A stretch of 64,000 nt of DNA from Ursus arctos. Its lineage: Eukaryota > Chordata > Mammalia > Carnivora > Ursidae. This document shows, in pieces, positions 10,197 through 20,969 of the stretch (the stretch's first letter is position 1; every line of letters begins with the position of its first letter). Made by a program: the position numbers and the translations under genes. The stretch is taken from positions 68,514,727 to 68,578,726 of the forward strand of contig NW_026623100.1 of the NCBI RefSeq assembly GCF_023065955.2, in the 5' to 3' direction. The notes under the pieces are model-generated. The model ran no database searches and had not been told where the DNA came from. It worked only from the letters and a program-made list of their open reading frames with translations.

Positions 10197-12089
10197 CTCT
10201 GTTATTTTCTAACGTGTTCATTTTTTTTGTATCGGGGATGCTGATGCTAGTGCAGTTCAGTAATAGGCTGCTGATATTTCAGAAATCCTTTATTAATCTT
10301 TTCCAGATTTTCTTAAGCCCTCTTCTAACCAAGACAGCATCCCTTTGGTAGGGAATTCGAGCTCACTGCTGAGACTATCACTCAAGCTACAGCCACAGGA
10401 CCTCTAATGATAAATTCACTATTAGGTTCATCAGGAGATGGCTGGACAATCGGCACACAATGAAGCTTCCAGCTAAAAAAAGCAGGCTATGAATAATTCA
10501 TTAACCAGATATACTTTTAAAAATTATGCAAGTTAAAATTCAAGAATATTTGAATGATAATACTAGCAAATTCAATGACAATCGTTTTGTTAAAAAAAAA
10601 CGCAAGTCACATAGGAAAAATAAGAGAGAGAGAAAAGAAAGATTAAAAACAAGTTTTAGAGGTGCCTAACAAAACTGAGCAGAATGTACAAATAAGAACA
10701 AAACACAAAATCCGTTATCAGATCTGATGAATATAAAAATAGAAATCTCAGATTTGGAAAACAAATATGGCTTTGAATGCAGGAACGGTGCCAGGAGAAT
10801 ACTAGCATGCTAATTAAGAAAACAATTTGTTTCTGGAATGTGACCAAAATAAGATACCCAAACCCAAATGGATTTAAACAAGAGATAAGAGATGGTGATA
10901 TTGTCCTGCATCTTCATAGCATTCTGTAATTACAATTTCTGGGTAATATTTTTAAGGAAAATAAGCAATAATTAGTGGGTAGTATATAAACGTATACTAA
11001 CAAGGAATCCTAATTAGGACATGCTATTTAATTTCATCAAAATTATTACCATTTTTGCCCTAATGAATTACTGTACTCAGCCCAGATGGTTCCCTCAGAA
11101 ATAGAAGGGAACAGATAAAGAGGAATAAAATAAATCCACTTTTATGGACATCAATTCACTAACATAAGTAAAGCGAACACATATACAAATAAAAGATGCC
11201 AAGAGTTCTGAACCTCCTATCTTTCAGGAACAGTTGTAGGATATATCATAATTAGATTACGTTAACTTCAACCTTTATAAACCTTTTTTTAATCTCTATA
11301 CTTTTTTTTTTTTTTAATTTCTATCACAAAAGCCAAGGAACTTGAGCCTGGCATACTGGACTAGCCTGACACTAAAGTGATAGGGATCGATAGAAACAAC
11401 CAGCAAAGAATGTTTTGCACCCTCCTCAGGACAGTGTTTCCAGTAATAACAGCTCCGAGTTTACCGGAGGGCAGTTACCTGAGGCATACATTTTAGAATC
11501 CCTCCAGATATTTCAATACATTTTAAAGACAGGAGGAAAGTAGAAGGTGGATCATTACATTCACAGAATCCACAGAAAACCAAAGCTCTTCAGATATGGT
11601 TTCTTCTGCTATGATTTGAGTTGCTGTGATTGTAGACAAAGCATCTTCTCTTCCTTGCATCCCACTCCGTTGCCTGGCATGGCACACAGGTTGTGCAAAA
11701 TGGTGTGTGTGTGTCCTACAAGTTTACTGAATTAACTAGATACTTCGGAATCTATATTTTATACTTCCGTATGTTTTGTTGTAGACTCAAAGTAAATAAA
11801 ATACCATGAGTTTTAGCACTTGGTTCCAGGTCCTGAAATAAAATACAAAATGTGACCCATTAAACTGGTTGAAACAAATATGGCTTAGGAAATTGGCATA
11901 TGAACTATGCTGACATGTAAAAATATTTAAAGCATGTTACATGAAAAATATAGATCCCAAATAGCCTATGTCCACTCAGTCTAACTTTGAAATTATTTAT
12001 GTAAGTATATTAATAGAGACCAGCATAGAGAATTAAGAGAGAAGAATCACTCTTTGGGAAACTACCATGTGCTAAGCACTTTATATGTT
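10197..12089. other. Repeat-poor AT-rich DNA
   Basis: Nearly 1.9 kb without a clear transposon; only a T-rich tract at 11281-11316 and (TG)6 near 11703. Bases 10920-11200 hold several TAAT-core sites, including ATAATTAG near 10969 and the perfect palindrome TCCTAATTAGGA at 11008-11019. I see no exon-like frame with plausible splice borders. It may contain conserved non-coding sequence; see findings. Confidence 0.4.
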
Positions 12090-12206
12090 ATGGTATTATA
12101 GTTTAGAATCAGGGAGGCCTGAGTTTGATCTTGGCTCTGCCAGTACTAGCTACATGATCTAAGGAAATTTACTTCATCTCTCTAAATTTCTTCATCTATA
12201 ATATTG
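12090..12206 (+). repeat. MIR SINE
   Basis: AGGCCTGAGTTTGATCTTGG, CTCTGCCAGTACTAGCTAC, ATGATCTAAGGAAATTTAC and TTTCTTCATCTATAATATTG match the sense MIR core (CCTGGGTTCGAATCCCGG, CTCTGCCACTTACTAGCTG, TTCCTCATCTGTAAAATGG). Confidence 0.7.
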
Positions 12207-12221
12207 TTTTTCAAATTCTGA

Positions 12222-12320
12222 ATATTGCCTAGATGCCAGGTCCTAAGGATGTATCAGTGACCAAAACTAACACAGTTCTACCCCGAGTCACTTTACAGTC
12301 TAATGAATAACAAAAATTCA
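12222..12320 (-). repeat. L2 3' end, reverse
   Basis: ATGCCAGGTCCTAAGGATGTA, TCAGTGACCAAAACTAACAC and TTTACAGTCTAATGAATAAC follow the antisense L2 terminus (GTGCCAGGCACTGTTCTAGG, CAGTGAACAAAACAGAC, TTACATTCTAGTG). Directly followed by a second copy. Confidence 0.6.
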
Positions 12321-12334
12321 GTCATTAAATTTGC

Positions 12335-12460
12335 CTGTGGCATACCTATCATATGCCAAATAAAATTCTAGGCAACGATGAAACAGCAATAAGCAGGAAA
12401 GAAAAGGCCCATGCTCTCATGGAGCTTACATGCTAGTGGGGGAGAAGAACTTTTCCATAT
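12335..12460 (-). repeat. Second L2 3' end, reverse
   Basis: ATTCTAGGCAACGATGAAAC and CATGCTCTCATGGAGCTTAC, then ATGCTAGTGGGGGAG, are a better preserved version of the same antisense L2 terminus as the preceding copy. Two tandem same-strand L2 tails most likely come from separate insertions. Confidence 0.65.
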
Positions 12461-13050
12461 TTTTTTTCATATCATCATTACCTAAACATTCACAGCATTA
12501 TCATCACCACCCTTTTTGGTTCTCCAGGATTATTTGCTTTTTTTAAGAGAATCACTTTCTGTGAGGGCCTTCGAGTGTCTGAAACAAGAGAAAGATTCCC
12601 TGGAAGTGGTGATTATGCCCAGTTGTCCTTGGCCTGTGGAAATATTTTGTCACAATCTGTTTTACTCACATATGAACTCAATAATAAAGTCTATGCCACG
12701 CAAGCAACATAGAAGAAAAATACCCTTCGGTCGAGCACAGTACACCATCTGGAGCATGCAATGCATGGAATTAAAGGTTTTGTGGAGTTTATAGAACATG
12801 GTTATAGTAATGGATATTTTTCTCTTCATTCAGCGCATACTCAGTTATTGAAATCTTGAATCATTTAGTGATTGGTTGCTACAAGTAGCACCAATTCAAA
12901 TTCCTGGATATCCTTTGAAACAGCACTGAGCAAGTTCTAGCAGGGATACAGTGGGATATTAGTACATGGAGGCTAGGTGTAAGAGGTTCCTGTCCCGGGG
13001 TCCCTGGCGTCTAATATATTCCTTATCATGCGCACATTTAGGTAAATGTT
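12461..13050. other. No recognisable feature
   Basis: About 590 bases. A forward open frame of 92 codons at 12516-12794 has no domain, no Kozak-like start and no splice-like borders; I treat it as chance. Confidence 0.4.
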
Positions 13051-13065
13051 TGTGGAGACCTTCTT

Positions 13066-13270
13066 TTTTTTTTTTTTTTTTTAAAGATTTTATTTATTTA
13101 TTTGACAGAGAGAGAGACAGCCAGTGAGAGAGGGAACACAAGCAGGGGGAGTGGGAGAGGAAGAAGCGGCTCCTAGCGGAGGAGCCTGATGTGGGGCTCG
13201 ATCCCAGAATGCTGGGATCACGCCCTGAGCCGAAGGCAGACGCTTAACGACTGCGCCACCCAGGCGCCCC
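13066..13270 (-). mobile_element. Can-SINE, young and nearly intact
   Basis: Antisense head GCCACCCAGGCGCCCC, TGGGATCACGCCCTGAGCC, GAGGAGCCTGATGTGGGGC, purine-rich middle and AAAGATTTTATTTATTTATT with a T-rich leader (the A-tail). Exact 15-base target-site duplication TGTGGAGACCTTCTT at 13051-13065 and 13271-13285. Head, CT tract, AATAAA signals and terminator-like TCTTT are all intact. The perfect duplication and low divergence mark it as one of the youngest insertions here. Confidence 0.96.
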
Positions 13271-13285
13271 TGTGGAGACCTTCTT

Positions 13286-14609
13286 AAAGTCTCATGGGGA
13301 CTGTAAGCAAGGACACAGACTGATTGCAATGCAGGATGCTGAGTCCCACAGGGGGAGATCAATGTAAACATAATTTCTGGGGCACAAAGGCCCATCGCCT
13401 TCCAAATATCTCTTCCACCTTCTTGCTCATGTTTTAAATTCCAGAGGTTCAACAACTCTAACTAATCTTGACTGAACATGACCTGGAATTTTAATATTTT
13501 TTTTTCACAGACTAGCCTTGGCTTTCTGCACAATTCCCTTGGCAGCCGACTTAGAACCCGTTCCTAGTGTTGACTTTACTCCTTTCGTTTGGGTACCGTC
13601 AGTTTATACTGTGTTTTCATTCCTATTTGTATAGGCTACTCTACCGTACCTGAGTGACTGACCTCCTTATTTTTATATATATGCTTTTTCCTTACAAAAT
13701 TGGCTGGCTAGATATAAACCTTAATTTTAATAAATTATTTAATTCTTCTTAATTTTCCAAAAACAATATACACCCACATACTCATTCCCCAAAACTACTT
13801 AGTTTAGTGCTAAGAGATTAGGGTTAATCATCTTAGGTAATAGTTTCAAATTTTATTGGGTTCTATAACTGTAATTGAACTGTCTGATTTTTATTCAGTT
13901 GATATGTGTTTCTTATGTTTTGCTTTAAATAAGACATGTGATTTGCAATGCTTTTAGGAGAAAAAAACAAAATTATAATTTTTAGCTTATAATTGGTTTG
14001 AGGTTTTCTGCATTTAATTTCAATATAACATTGACTTTGTTGGGCCCTCTCTCGGATTTTGTAACTCTTATCAGAGCACAACATTGGAGTTTTCAAGATG
14101 GCCTATCAAGCACATCACAGTGTGAACAGATTCAATCAGATTTTTTGTTTTGTTTTGTTTCTGGAAAGGGACAGGGAAGGAGAAATATAAGGATATTAAG
14201 TCCTTATAGGATGAGAGAGAAGCATGCTAAGGAGTGAAGGAGGCACGGACGCTGGAACTGAGGAAGCCAGAGGAGGGACAGGTGTCCTAGGCTTCCCCTA
14301 TCTGTGAATGGCCAGGACACGTTAAGACTGTGACACCTCATGCTGCTCCTTCTCCTGAAAGTTCCTATCCTTTTCCTTCTTCTTGATTCGGTGCTCTTCA
14401 TTCTTAAAGATCTGGTTGCAATGTGGCATACTCTTTCAAATCCTCCTTGACTCCCCTTTCTCCTCCAAATAGACTCTATCCTTCAACTGAATTCGTTGAA
14501 TACAACTGAATGCAATACGATGTTTTCAGTACTCACTGCCATAGAGATAATGCTGTGCTTTACTCAGCTGTGTATGTTTTTACTTCTCCAACTGAAGGAG
14601 AGTAGAGAT
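13286..14609. other. No recognisable feature
   Basis: About 1.3 kb without a confident repeat. (TTTTG)-type run at 14140-14160; AT-rich 13660-13990. Opposing short frames at 13863-14401 overlap each other and carry no motif. Confidence 0.4.
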
Positions 14610-14722
14610 AGAACTAACATCCCTTGAATACTCATTAACTATCAGGCACCGTAACAGTCCCACATTGCATATTGCCCTTGCAAAAGCCTTGTAAGTGAAG
14701 GACTTCCATTATATTTTATACC
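14610..14722 (-). repeat. MIR SINE, left part
   Basis: ATCAGGCACCGTAACAGTCC, then CAAAAGCCTTGTAAGTGAAGG, resembles the antisense MIR start (CAACAACCCTATGAGGTAGG). It seems to continue after the L2 fragment at 14735-14898, implying insertion of that L2 into the MIR. Confidence 0.45.
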
Positions 14723-14734
14723 ACCCTGCATTTC

Positions 14735-14898
14735 CTTTATAATCATTTACAAAATATGTTTCTTTGGGAGAGTATTTTAAACCTTTATCTTCTCTGTGAA
14801 GCTCCAGGAGAACATGCACTGTGTTTACCTCCTCAGTATCCAGCACAGGGCCAGCACCTAATAACCAATCGATAAATATCTGTTGAGTGAATGAATAG
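14735..14898 (+). repeat. L2 3' end
   Basis: GAAGCTCCAGGAGAACATGC, CAGTATCCAGCACAGGGCCAG and ATCGATAAATATCTGTTGAG, followed by TGAATGAAT, is a well-formed L2 terminus (AGCTCCATGAGGGCAGG, TATCCCCAGCACC, CAATAAATATTTGTTGAATG). Confidence 0.7.
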
Positions 14899-14904
14899 AT
14901 CAAT

Positions 14905-15030
14905 AAAAAAGTACTTTATGCCTATTTTATAAGTGAGGAAACTCAGTCTCAATAAAAGTAAATAACTCAAGGTCACTTAGCAAGGAGGGGCAGCATTGTG
15001 ACCAGACTGACAACTATTGATTCCCATTCC
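14905..15030 (-). repeat. MIR SINE, right part
   Basis: GCCTATTTTATAAGTGAGGAA, ACTCAAGGTCACTTAGCAAG and GTGACCAGACTGACAACTATT match the antisense MIR (CCCATTTTACAGATGAGGAA, CCCAAGGTCACACAGC). Short repeats near 14702-14722 and 14911-14930 could be a decayed duplication around the inserted L2. Confidence 0.55.
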
Positions 15031-16837
15031 AGTCAAATTCCAGCCAAACATCATGGCACTTAACAGTCACAGGGTGAGGGATGGTCATGAAGTTCCTGAA
15101 ACAGAACAGGGTCAAGGCAAATACTTGTCATCTGTTTCCAGTCACATTAGGAAGACATCACTTCATCATTCATTTCTTCACTCAGAAACTATTTATTGTG
15201 CACAGAGCAGCCGACTTCTCTCGATTCTGGTTCCAACCGCTGCTGTTGGTCTAGTGATTTGGCATGATTCCTGATGACAACAGGCATCTCTTTAAATTTG
15301 CTGTATCAGAAACTGTTAATTCCCTCTCAGCATCTCTTCTCCCAATTTTCCACGAAACGCGAGGCTGATTTTCTTGGCTGTCTACATGTTTACCAAAGAC
15401 TGCTTTACCGAAAACCTGCTTGGAATGTAGGTATGGCGTTGAGACCAATATTTGTGAATAAGATGTAAGTAGAAGTGTCACAGGGAACTTCCAGGAAATC
15501 CCCTTAGAGAATAGTAGGAGGTGGCATGCTTTTCTTTCTCTCTTCATCCATCCTGATGTGGATGTGGTTTTGCGCTCCAGCATTCGTTTTGAATCACGAG
15601 GACAAATGTCTCAAATGGGTGCAGCACTAGAAGTAACCTGAGCCCCATAGTAATAATTATACTAACCCTGGCTATCTTTCTCTGAGTTTCTTTTAGTAAA
15701 GAGAAAAGTAATTGCAGCCTTGGATAAGCCATTTTTTTCTGGAGGTTTTTTTTTTTTTTTTTTTAACTTGTAGCCAAATATAATTCTAACCGATACCCAT
15801 TCTAAAACAAATAAAGATGATTAAATATCAGCAAGTCTTCTGATTTTAGGAGACATCAAAAGAGAAATCACATATGACAGTAAAATAAGTTTTTCAAATG
15901 GGTGAGCGATTTTAAGGCATGTTTTGCTATAAATAAGACATAATTCATAAAATAAAAAGCTGATGATAAAAGTATTCACCAGGGCACATTTGAAGTATGG
16001 GAGGTTTTCATTTCCATTTAAGACCATTTATCCCATCTTTTAGTGTAACATGAATTATGTGTTATAGAAATGCTCTCATAACTAAATATGCAAAAAATAA
16101 AGGAAGAGAAAATTTAAAAAAAAGACAAAATTAAAAGTATAGGAAATCGCATTAGATGATTCTCAAGAAATATGGAGTGAAATATTTTCTTTAAATATAA
16201 AAGAGAATTGCAGCGTCCAATTTTAAAGAATAATGATGTGTGATTATAAATGCTCTTCTGCACAAGATAAGCATGCTGTTTTGAAGAGATCAAGAGGAAT
16301 TAACACTTGGATCATTTTTATATTTTCCATTCTCATTGCTTCCAAATTAGAGGCGTGAATGCTTGAGCCTGTACCAGAAGAGATGACCACCCCTCCAACC
16401 TCCCCCACTGTCTATAAGGCAGTCCTCGAAGACTGGCTCCTGGGAACACGCTTGAGCACTCAGGGCCGGTTGTGCCAGTGCCATCTTTTGAAGGCAATTT
16501 GCACTGAAGCTAAACCTGAAGTGGCAATACTCAAAAGAAACCGATTTTCCGATTCTCCTGTTTGATTGCCGGCATCCTCAAGGTTTCAAAAACTATCTGC
16601 CTGTTTCCTCTCAGCTGCCCACAGGACTCCTGCTGCTGCTGTCTGTTACCCCAACACCCTTCATTTTATGCAGTGTTGTCCTTACTAGGCAGGCGCCTGT
16701 GCTCCTCCCACATGCTCACCTGACTCTGTCATCTGACTTCACATCCACCTGGGGAGTTCAGAATATGTGTGACAGCTAAGCTGGAAAGTCCCCTTTGCGA
16801 AATTGCTTTCCTGCGGTGATTGTTCTTAAAAATTAAG
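15031..16837. other. Mostly unassigned
   Basis: 1.8 kb. Bases 15165-15240 (TTCACTCAGAAACTATTTATTG) are a probable scrap of reverse L2. T18 run at about 15747-15764. AT-rich 15770-16330, then a GC-richer part 16340-16800 with CTGCTGCTGCTG near 16630. No gene signal. Confidence 0.4.
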
Positions 16838-16930
16838 TTCTAAGTTGATTCAGAAAGTGTTTATGAAGGGCCTACTCTTTGCCGAGTGCTCTATACTGGG
16901 ACTGGGTGGGATCAGGTCTCTATAATCTAA
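16838..16930 (-). repeat. L2 3' end, reverse
   Basis: AAAGTGTTTATGAAGGGCCT, ACTCTTTGCCGAGTGCTC and TATACTGGGACTGGG correspond to the antisense L2 end (TATTTATTGAGCGCCTACTATGTGCCAGGC). Confidence 0.55.
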
Positions 16931-17014
16931 GCAATCCAAAAAGGGAATTCAAATCTGTCTTAAAAACCGGTTGGCCCAATGTTTAACCCCTTCTATGTTT
17001 TTTTGAAATTATGT

Positions 17015-17270
17015 TTAAATAATGTGAGCCTCTCTTGCCCCACTTTAAAGATGAGAAAATATTCATCAAAGTCTGTAACTTTTTCAGGAAATATCTTTAT
17101 GAAAAAGGAAGAGAAGTCTCTTCTTTGCAACAAATGTTGAACAGGGAGAAAGAAACGACAGGTATCAATATCCGGAGTGAATGCCTGAGATCACCCCACC
17201 TGTTAGTGACTAGATGTGGAAGCAGGGACTAAGACTAACACTGGTCCTGGTCACCAGTTACCTTGGTCTA
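17015..17270 (-). repeat. MIR SINE, fragmented
   Basis: GCCCCACTTTAAAGATGAGAA near 17037 and, after a foreign stretch, TAGTGACTAGATGTGGAAGC plus AGGGACTAAGACTAACACTGG near 17205-17243 match the two halves of antisense MIR. The middle (about 17080-17180) does not. Confidence 0.5.
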
Positions 17271-17991
17271 GGTCTAATAGTGGTCCTCACTGAAGTAAGG
17301 GATTCTCTCACCTCCTGAGACCAAGAACTTTTGTTTCTATTCCACTACAAGTTGTAAATATTAAAGGAAGAATAAAATGATTAAACTTAAAGTCTTCCCA
17401 ATTTAAAAAAAAAAGAAAGAAAAGGTATTTTTCCACTTTGTGAGTATAATGCTACTATTTTCAAAATGCTAATTTGCTTTTTCATAGTATACTTAGTAAT
17501 TAGTGAACAAAACCATAATGTACTGTGGGTATGATTTGTAAAGGCTTAAATGACAGACTCTAAGTAGGATAATTTCAGTCCTGATGTGTTGTTAAGTAAC
17601 AATATATTCTAAATGAGTAAACTTGAAATAACTAAGCCATTGGGGACTATTGGCCACCTGATAATTAAACTTGATCTAACATGGACATCAAAACCAATTA
17701 TATGTACTAAACAGAAAGAGACAGGTCAACTCCTCAGAGAGATGAAATGAACTTGGACAGATGGACAGAATGCAAATCATGACGGGTTTCTTAATGAAAA
17801 AGCAATGAAATGCAATTTAAAGCCCTATGAAAAATCTGGATAGCTATTCCTAGTGTACAAATTGCTGAAAAACAATTATGTTGAAACAAGATGGATTGCC
17901 TTATTTCCAACAACCAGGAAAACCATTTCTCTAGAGAATTTAGATTTTCTAGTTTCTAAGGCAATGAGGTTAAGGGAAAAATTATTTTAAT
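17271..17991. other. No recognisable feature
   Basis: About 720 AT-rich bases; an A-rich tract at 17405-17425. No repeat family or gene signal identified. Confidence 0.4.
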
Positions 17992-18383
17992 ACTATATTC
18001 CTATAAGGTCACCAGGGGTGCTGTAGCAAAGTACCCCAGACTGGGAGCCTTGGCCAACAGAGATTTCCTCAGAGCTGGGGAGACTGGAAGTCCAGGACCA
18101 AGGTGTCGGCAGGGTTGGTTTCTTGTGAGACCTCTCTCTTTGGCTTGTACATGGTTGTCTTCTTCCTGGGTCCTCACATGACCTTTTCTGTGTGAGTGCC
18201 TGGTGTCTTTTCCTTTCTTCTGAGGATACCAGACATATTGGATTAAGGCGTGACCCTTATGACCTCATTTTACTTGAATTACTTCTTTAAAGATCTTGTC
18301 TCCATATACCGTCGCATTCTGAGGTACTGGGCATTGGGACTTCAACATATGAATTTTGGAGGGACACAATTCAGCCCATAACA
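17992..18383 (-). mobile_element. MLT1A/MSTD-like ERVL-MaLR solo LTR, reverse
   Basis: Top strand: GTAGCAAAGTACCCCAGACT, CAAGGTGTCGGCAGGGTTGG, ATATTGGATTAAGGCGTGAC, TTCTGAGGTACTGGGCATTG, ACACAATTCAGCCCATAACA. This is the complete antisense order of a MaLR LTR beginning TGTTATGGGCTGAATTGTG on the minus strand at 18383. About 390 bases, close to full length; no internal sequence on either side, so a solo LTR. The 5-base duplication is not clear. Confidence 0.87.
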
Positions 18384-18496
18384 ATATTAAATGCACAAAT
18401 TATGTGTAGTTTAAAGAACAAAAATATCAAAACATAGAAATGGATTGAGGGGAAATAAATTGCGTACCTTAGCAGGGGGAGTTCCTGATCTGCTGG

Positions 18497-18589
18497 CAGG
18501 GTGACCAACCATCCTACTATGCCCAGTTCCAGCACTGAAAGTCCTATATCTTGGGAAAGTCCTCAAACCAGAATGGTTGGTGACCAGGG
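18497..18589. mobile_element. Small inverted-repeat element (MITE-like, hAT-type ends)
   Basis: Starts CAGGGTGACCAACCATCC and ends GAATGGTTGGTGACCAGGG, an imperfect terminal inverted repeat around a 50-base centre containing AGCACTGAAAGTCCTATAT. The shape (CAGGG ends, GTGACCAACC arms, GAAAGTCC centre) recalls a common eutherian DNA-transposon fossil; family name not assigned. Confidence 0.55.
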
Positions 18590-18934
18590 TCCTGTTTGGA
18601 TACCCCTCAACCACTGTTAAGGGTAGCGATGTGCTTAGTGACTTAAGGAAGCATGGCAGTATGTGAAATAAGATCATTCTTGGGTTCTCAAAAATTTACC
18701 AGGAATACAAATTATGCCCCAGTATGAGCATGGTGAAGAATCCAGGAAGGCCTCTAGTCATTGGGAACTTACAACACAGTAGCCGGCAAACCTTTCTCAA
18801 ATGTCTCTCATTGATGGATTTTATCATCCAAATATAATTTCCTACCTTTCTTCTTAGTTTTTATTCAGGAAGAATACACTTTTTCCAAACTCTAGGACTT
18901 ATATTTGGAATGACCAAATATGTGGATGACCATC

Positions 18935-19050
18935 ATCCTGCTTTTTGTAGGACAGTCTCTTTTTTATTGTTGTTTCAACACAATTATTATAAGTCTCCCT
19001 TCACCCTCAAAAGGTCTTTGTTTATGGGATAAAATATATGGTCACACAAC
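18935..19050. mobile_element. Possible second, more decayed copy of the same MITE
   Basis: GATGACCATCATCCTGCTTT, AGGACAGTCTC, a AACACAATTATTATAAGTCTC centre and ATATGGTCACACA at the right follow the pattern of the element at 18497, but with many differences. Only 346 bases separate the two. Confidence 0.35.
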
Positions 19051-19384
19051 TTATATTGCTCAGAGTTCTTCTGGCCCCGGCTCTTCTCTTCTTCCCTTTT
19101 CATAGAGCACACCAGTTCCTCAGCTAGCCATTCACAGACACACAGAGTCTTTGATCCTCCGTGTCAATCTTCTGCTTATGTCTGACTAGAACAGTGGAGG
19201 AAGGACTCACAGATTTTGTTTTGGACCCTCCTGCTTGACCAAATTTGATATTGTGATAACACAAGAGAAAGCATCATTTTTCCATCATTGAAGAATAAAG
19301 ATATAGTAGTAAGCTACAGTTTAGGGGAAAATTAGATAATTTAAAACAGTGCAGAAAAATTAACATGTGTGTGCAAAATATTTT

Positions 19385-19505
19385 TAATAATCATAGAATC
19401 TCAAAGGGCTTCAGGGATCATCTACTTGAATCCTGACTCCTCTCTTCTTTTTGCCAACGGATAAACTGAGGCTTAGAGATAGGAAGTGATTGGTCCTAGG
19501 ATATA
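19385..19505 (-). repeat. MIR-type SINE (MIR3-like)
   Basis: AATCATAGAATCTCAAAGGGC, GATCATCTACTTGAATCCTG and AACGGATAAACTGAGGCTTAG resemble the antisense MIR3-like consensus (AGGTCATCTAGTCCAACCC, ACAGATGAGGAAACTGAGG). Confidence 0.55.
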
Positions 19506-19694
19506 ATTTAATTTGATCCAGTTAAAGAAAGATTCATGACCACTGATGAATTAGCTGTTTCTATCACCCAAGTCAGGGTGATAGGAGAATACCTCCTGAG
19601 AAGACCTTAATAACAGTTTCCTTAGAACATTCTTCCTGGGCTTCTTTTTTTCTTAAAGATGCATACTAGTTTTCTTAAATATATAGTTTTTTAA

Positions 19695-19891
19695 GATTTA
19701 TTTATTTATTTTAGAAAGAGAGCATGTGAGTGGGGGTGGTCAGCAGAGGGAGAGGGAGAAAGAATCTCCAGCAGACTCCCCACTGAGCACAAAGCCTGAA
19801 GTGGGGCTCGATCCCATGACCCTGAGACCATGACCTGAGCCAAAACCAGGAGTTGGATGCTTAACCAACTGAGCCACCCAGGCACCCCAGC
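19695..19891 (-). mobile_element. Can-SINE, older subfamily
   Basis: Antisense: AAGATTTATTTATTTATTTT, GCAGACTCCCCACTGAGCAC, TGAAGTGGGGCTCGATCCC, ATGACCTGAGCCAAAACCAGG, AACTGAGCCACCCAGGCACCCC. Target-site duplication ATATAGTTTTTTAA (19681-19694) / ATACAGTTTTTTAA (from 19892), one mismatch. The GACCTGAGCCAAAACCAGGAG core differs from the CACGCCCTGAGCCGAAGGCAG type seen at 13066, marking an older subfamily. Confidence 0.93.
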
Positions 19892-20047
19892 ATACAGTTT
19901 TTTAAAATGCAAAACTATTTTGTGCACCTTAGAAAAATTATAAAATAGATGTAAACAAAAGAAACTTTTTAACAAATTATAAATCCACTTATCAGATATA
20001 ATCACAGAATTATTTCCTTCCACTATGATTTCAGTTTGGAGCATATG

Positions 20048-20102
20048 AGGTGTGTGTGTGTGCTTGTGTGTCTGTGTGTGGGTGTCTTTATGTTGATGTG
20101 TG
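20048..20102. repeat. TG-rich simple repeat, imperfect
   Basis: GTGTGTGTGTGTGCTTGTGTGTC-like alternating tract with interruptions. Low-complexity; possible Z-DNA-forming sequence. Confidence 0.8.
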
Positions 20103-20762
20103 GATGCATAAATTCATGCTTCCACCTGTATATGTCATGCAAATTGAGAGCAATTTATTTTTTGATATATATTAGCTATATTTTTAAGCCTAAAATATAT
20201 ATCATGAGCATATTTCCAGGCCATTAAATATTTTTTTCTATAATACTATTTTTAATATCACACATTATTCCATTATATGATAGGCCAACATTTATTCAAC
20301 CACCATGGTGTTACCATGGAAGATTTAATTTGTTTGCTTTTTTTTTTCCTTGCTGTATAGGCAATGTTGCTAGAAGAACCCTTGTAATGGTATTTGTAAA
20401 TTATTTCTTATATCTGTACCACTAGTCACCTGAAGTGAAAAATTGATAATCGGAACGCTGTACATTCTTAGTCCTTTTAAAAATGTATTGCATATGGCCA
20501 CTAGAGAAGGTCGTTCCAATTTATATACCTTCAGTGTATGGAAGCATTCCTGGTTTTCTCCAACCCTTGACAACACGGGCAGTTAGCTTTTCTTTGTCTT
20601 TGACAGCTTGATAGAGAAAAATAGTGTATTGTGGTTTTAATTTGCATTCATTTTATTATGATTGCATGTGTGCAGTTTTTATATGTTTATAGGTCTTTTG
20701 TGAAATGCCTGTTTCTGTTTTTTAAACTTTTTAATCTTTTTGGGGTTATTTATGGTTTTCTT

Positions 20763-20969
20763 TCTTTTTTTTTTTAAGATTTTATTTATTTATATATTTG
20801 ACAGGGAGAGAGAGACAGGCAGTGAGAGAGGGAACACAAGCAGGGGGCGGGGGGGAGGAAGAAGCAGGCTCTCAGCAGAGGAGCCTGATGCGGGGCTCGA
20901 TCCCAGAACACTGGGATCATGCCCTGAGCCGAAGGCAGACGCTTAACTACTGAGCCACCCAGGCGCCCC
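20763..20969 (-). mobile_element. Can-SINE, young
   Basis: Antisense with AAGATTTTATTTATTTAT, GAGGAGCCTGATGCGGGGC, TGGGATCATGCCCTGAGCC, GCCACCCAGGCGCCCC. Exact 16-base target-site duplication TATTTATGGTTTTCTT at 20747-20762 and 20970-20985. A G-rich stretch (GGGGGCGGGGGGGAGG at 20843-20858) replaces part of the usual CT (here GA) tract. Sits inside the reverse L1. Confidence 0.96.

Noticed and set aside
12516..12794. 92-codon forward open frame
   Set aside because: No recognisable domain, no exon borders and no codon-usage or context support; length is within chance expectation for 64 kb.
13090..13455. 121-codon reverse open frame
   Set aside because: Most of it is the antisense reading of a SINE and its flank.
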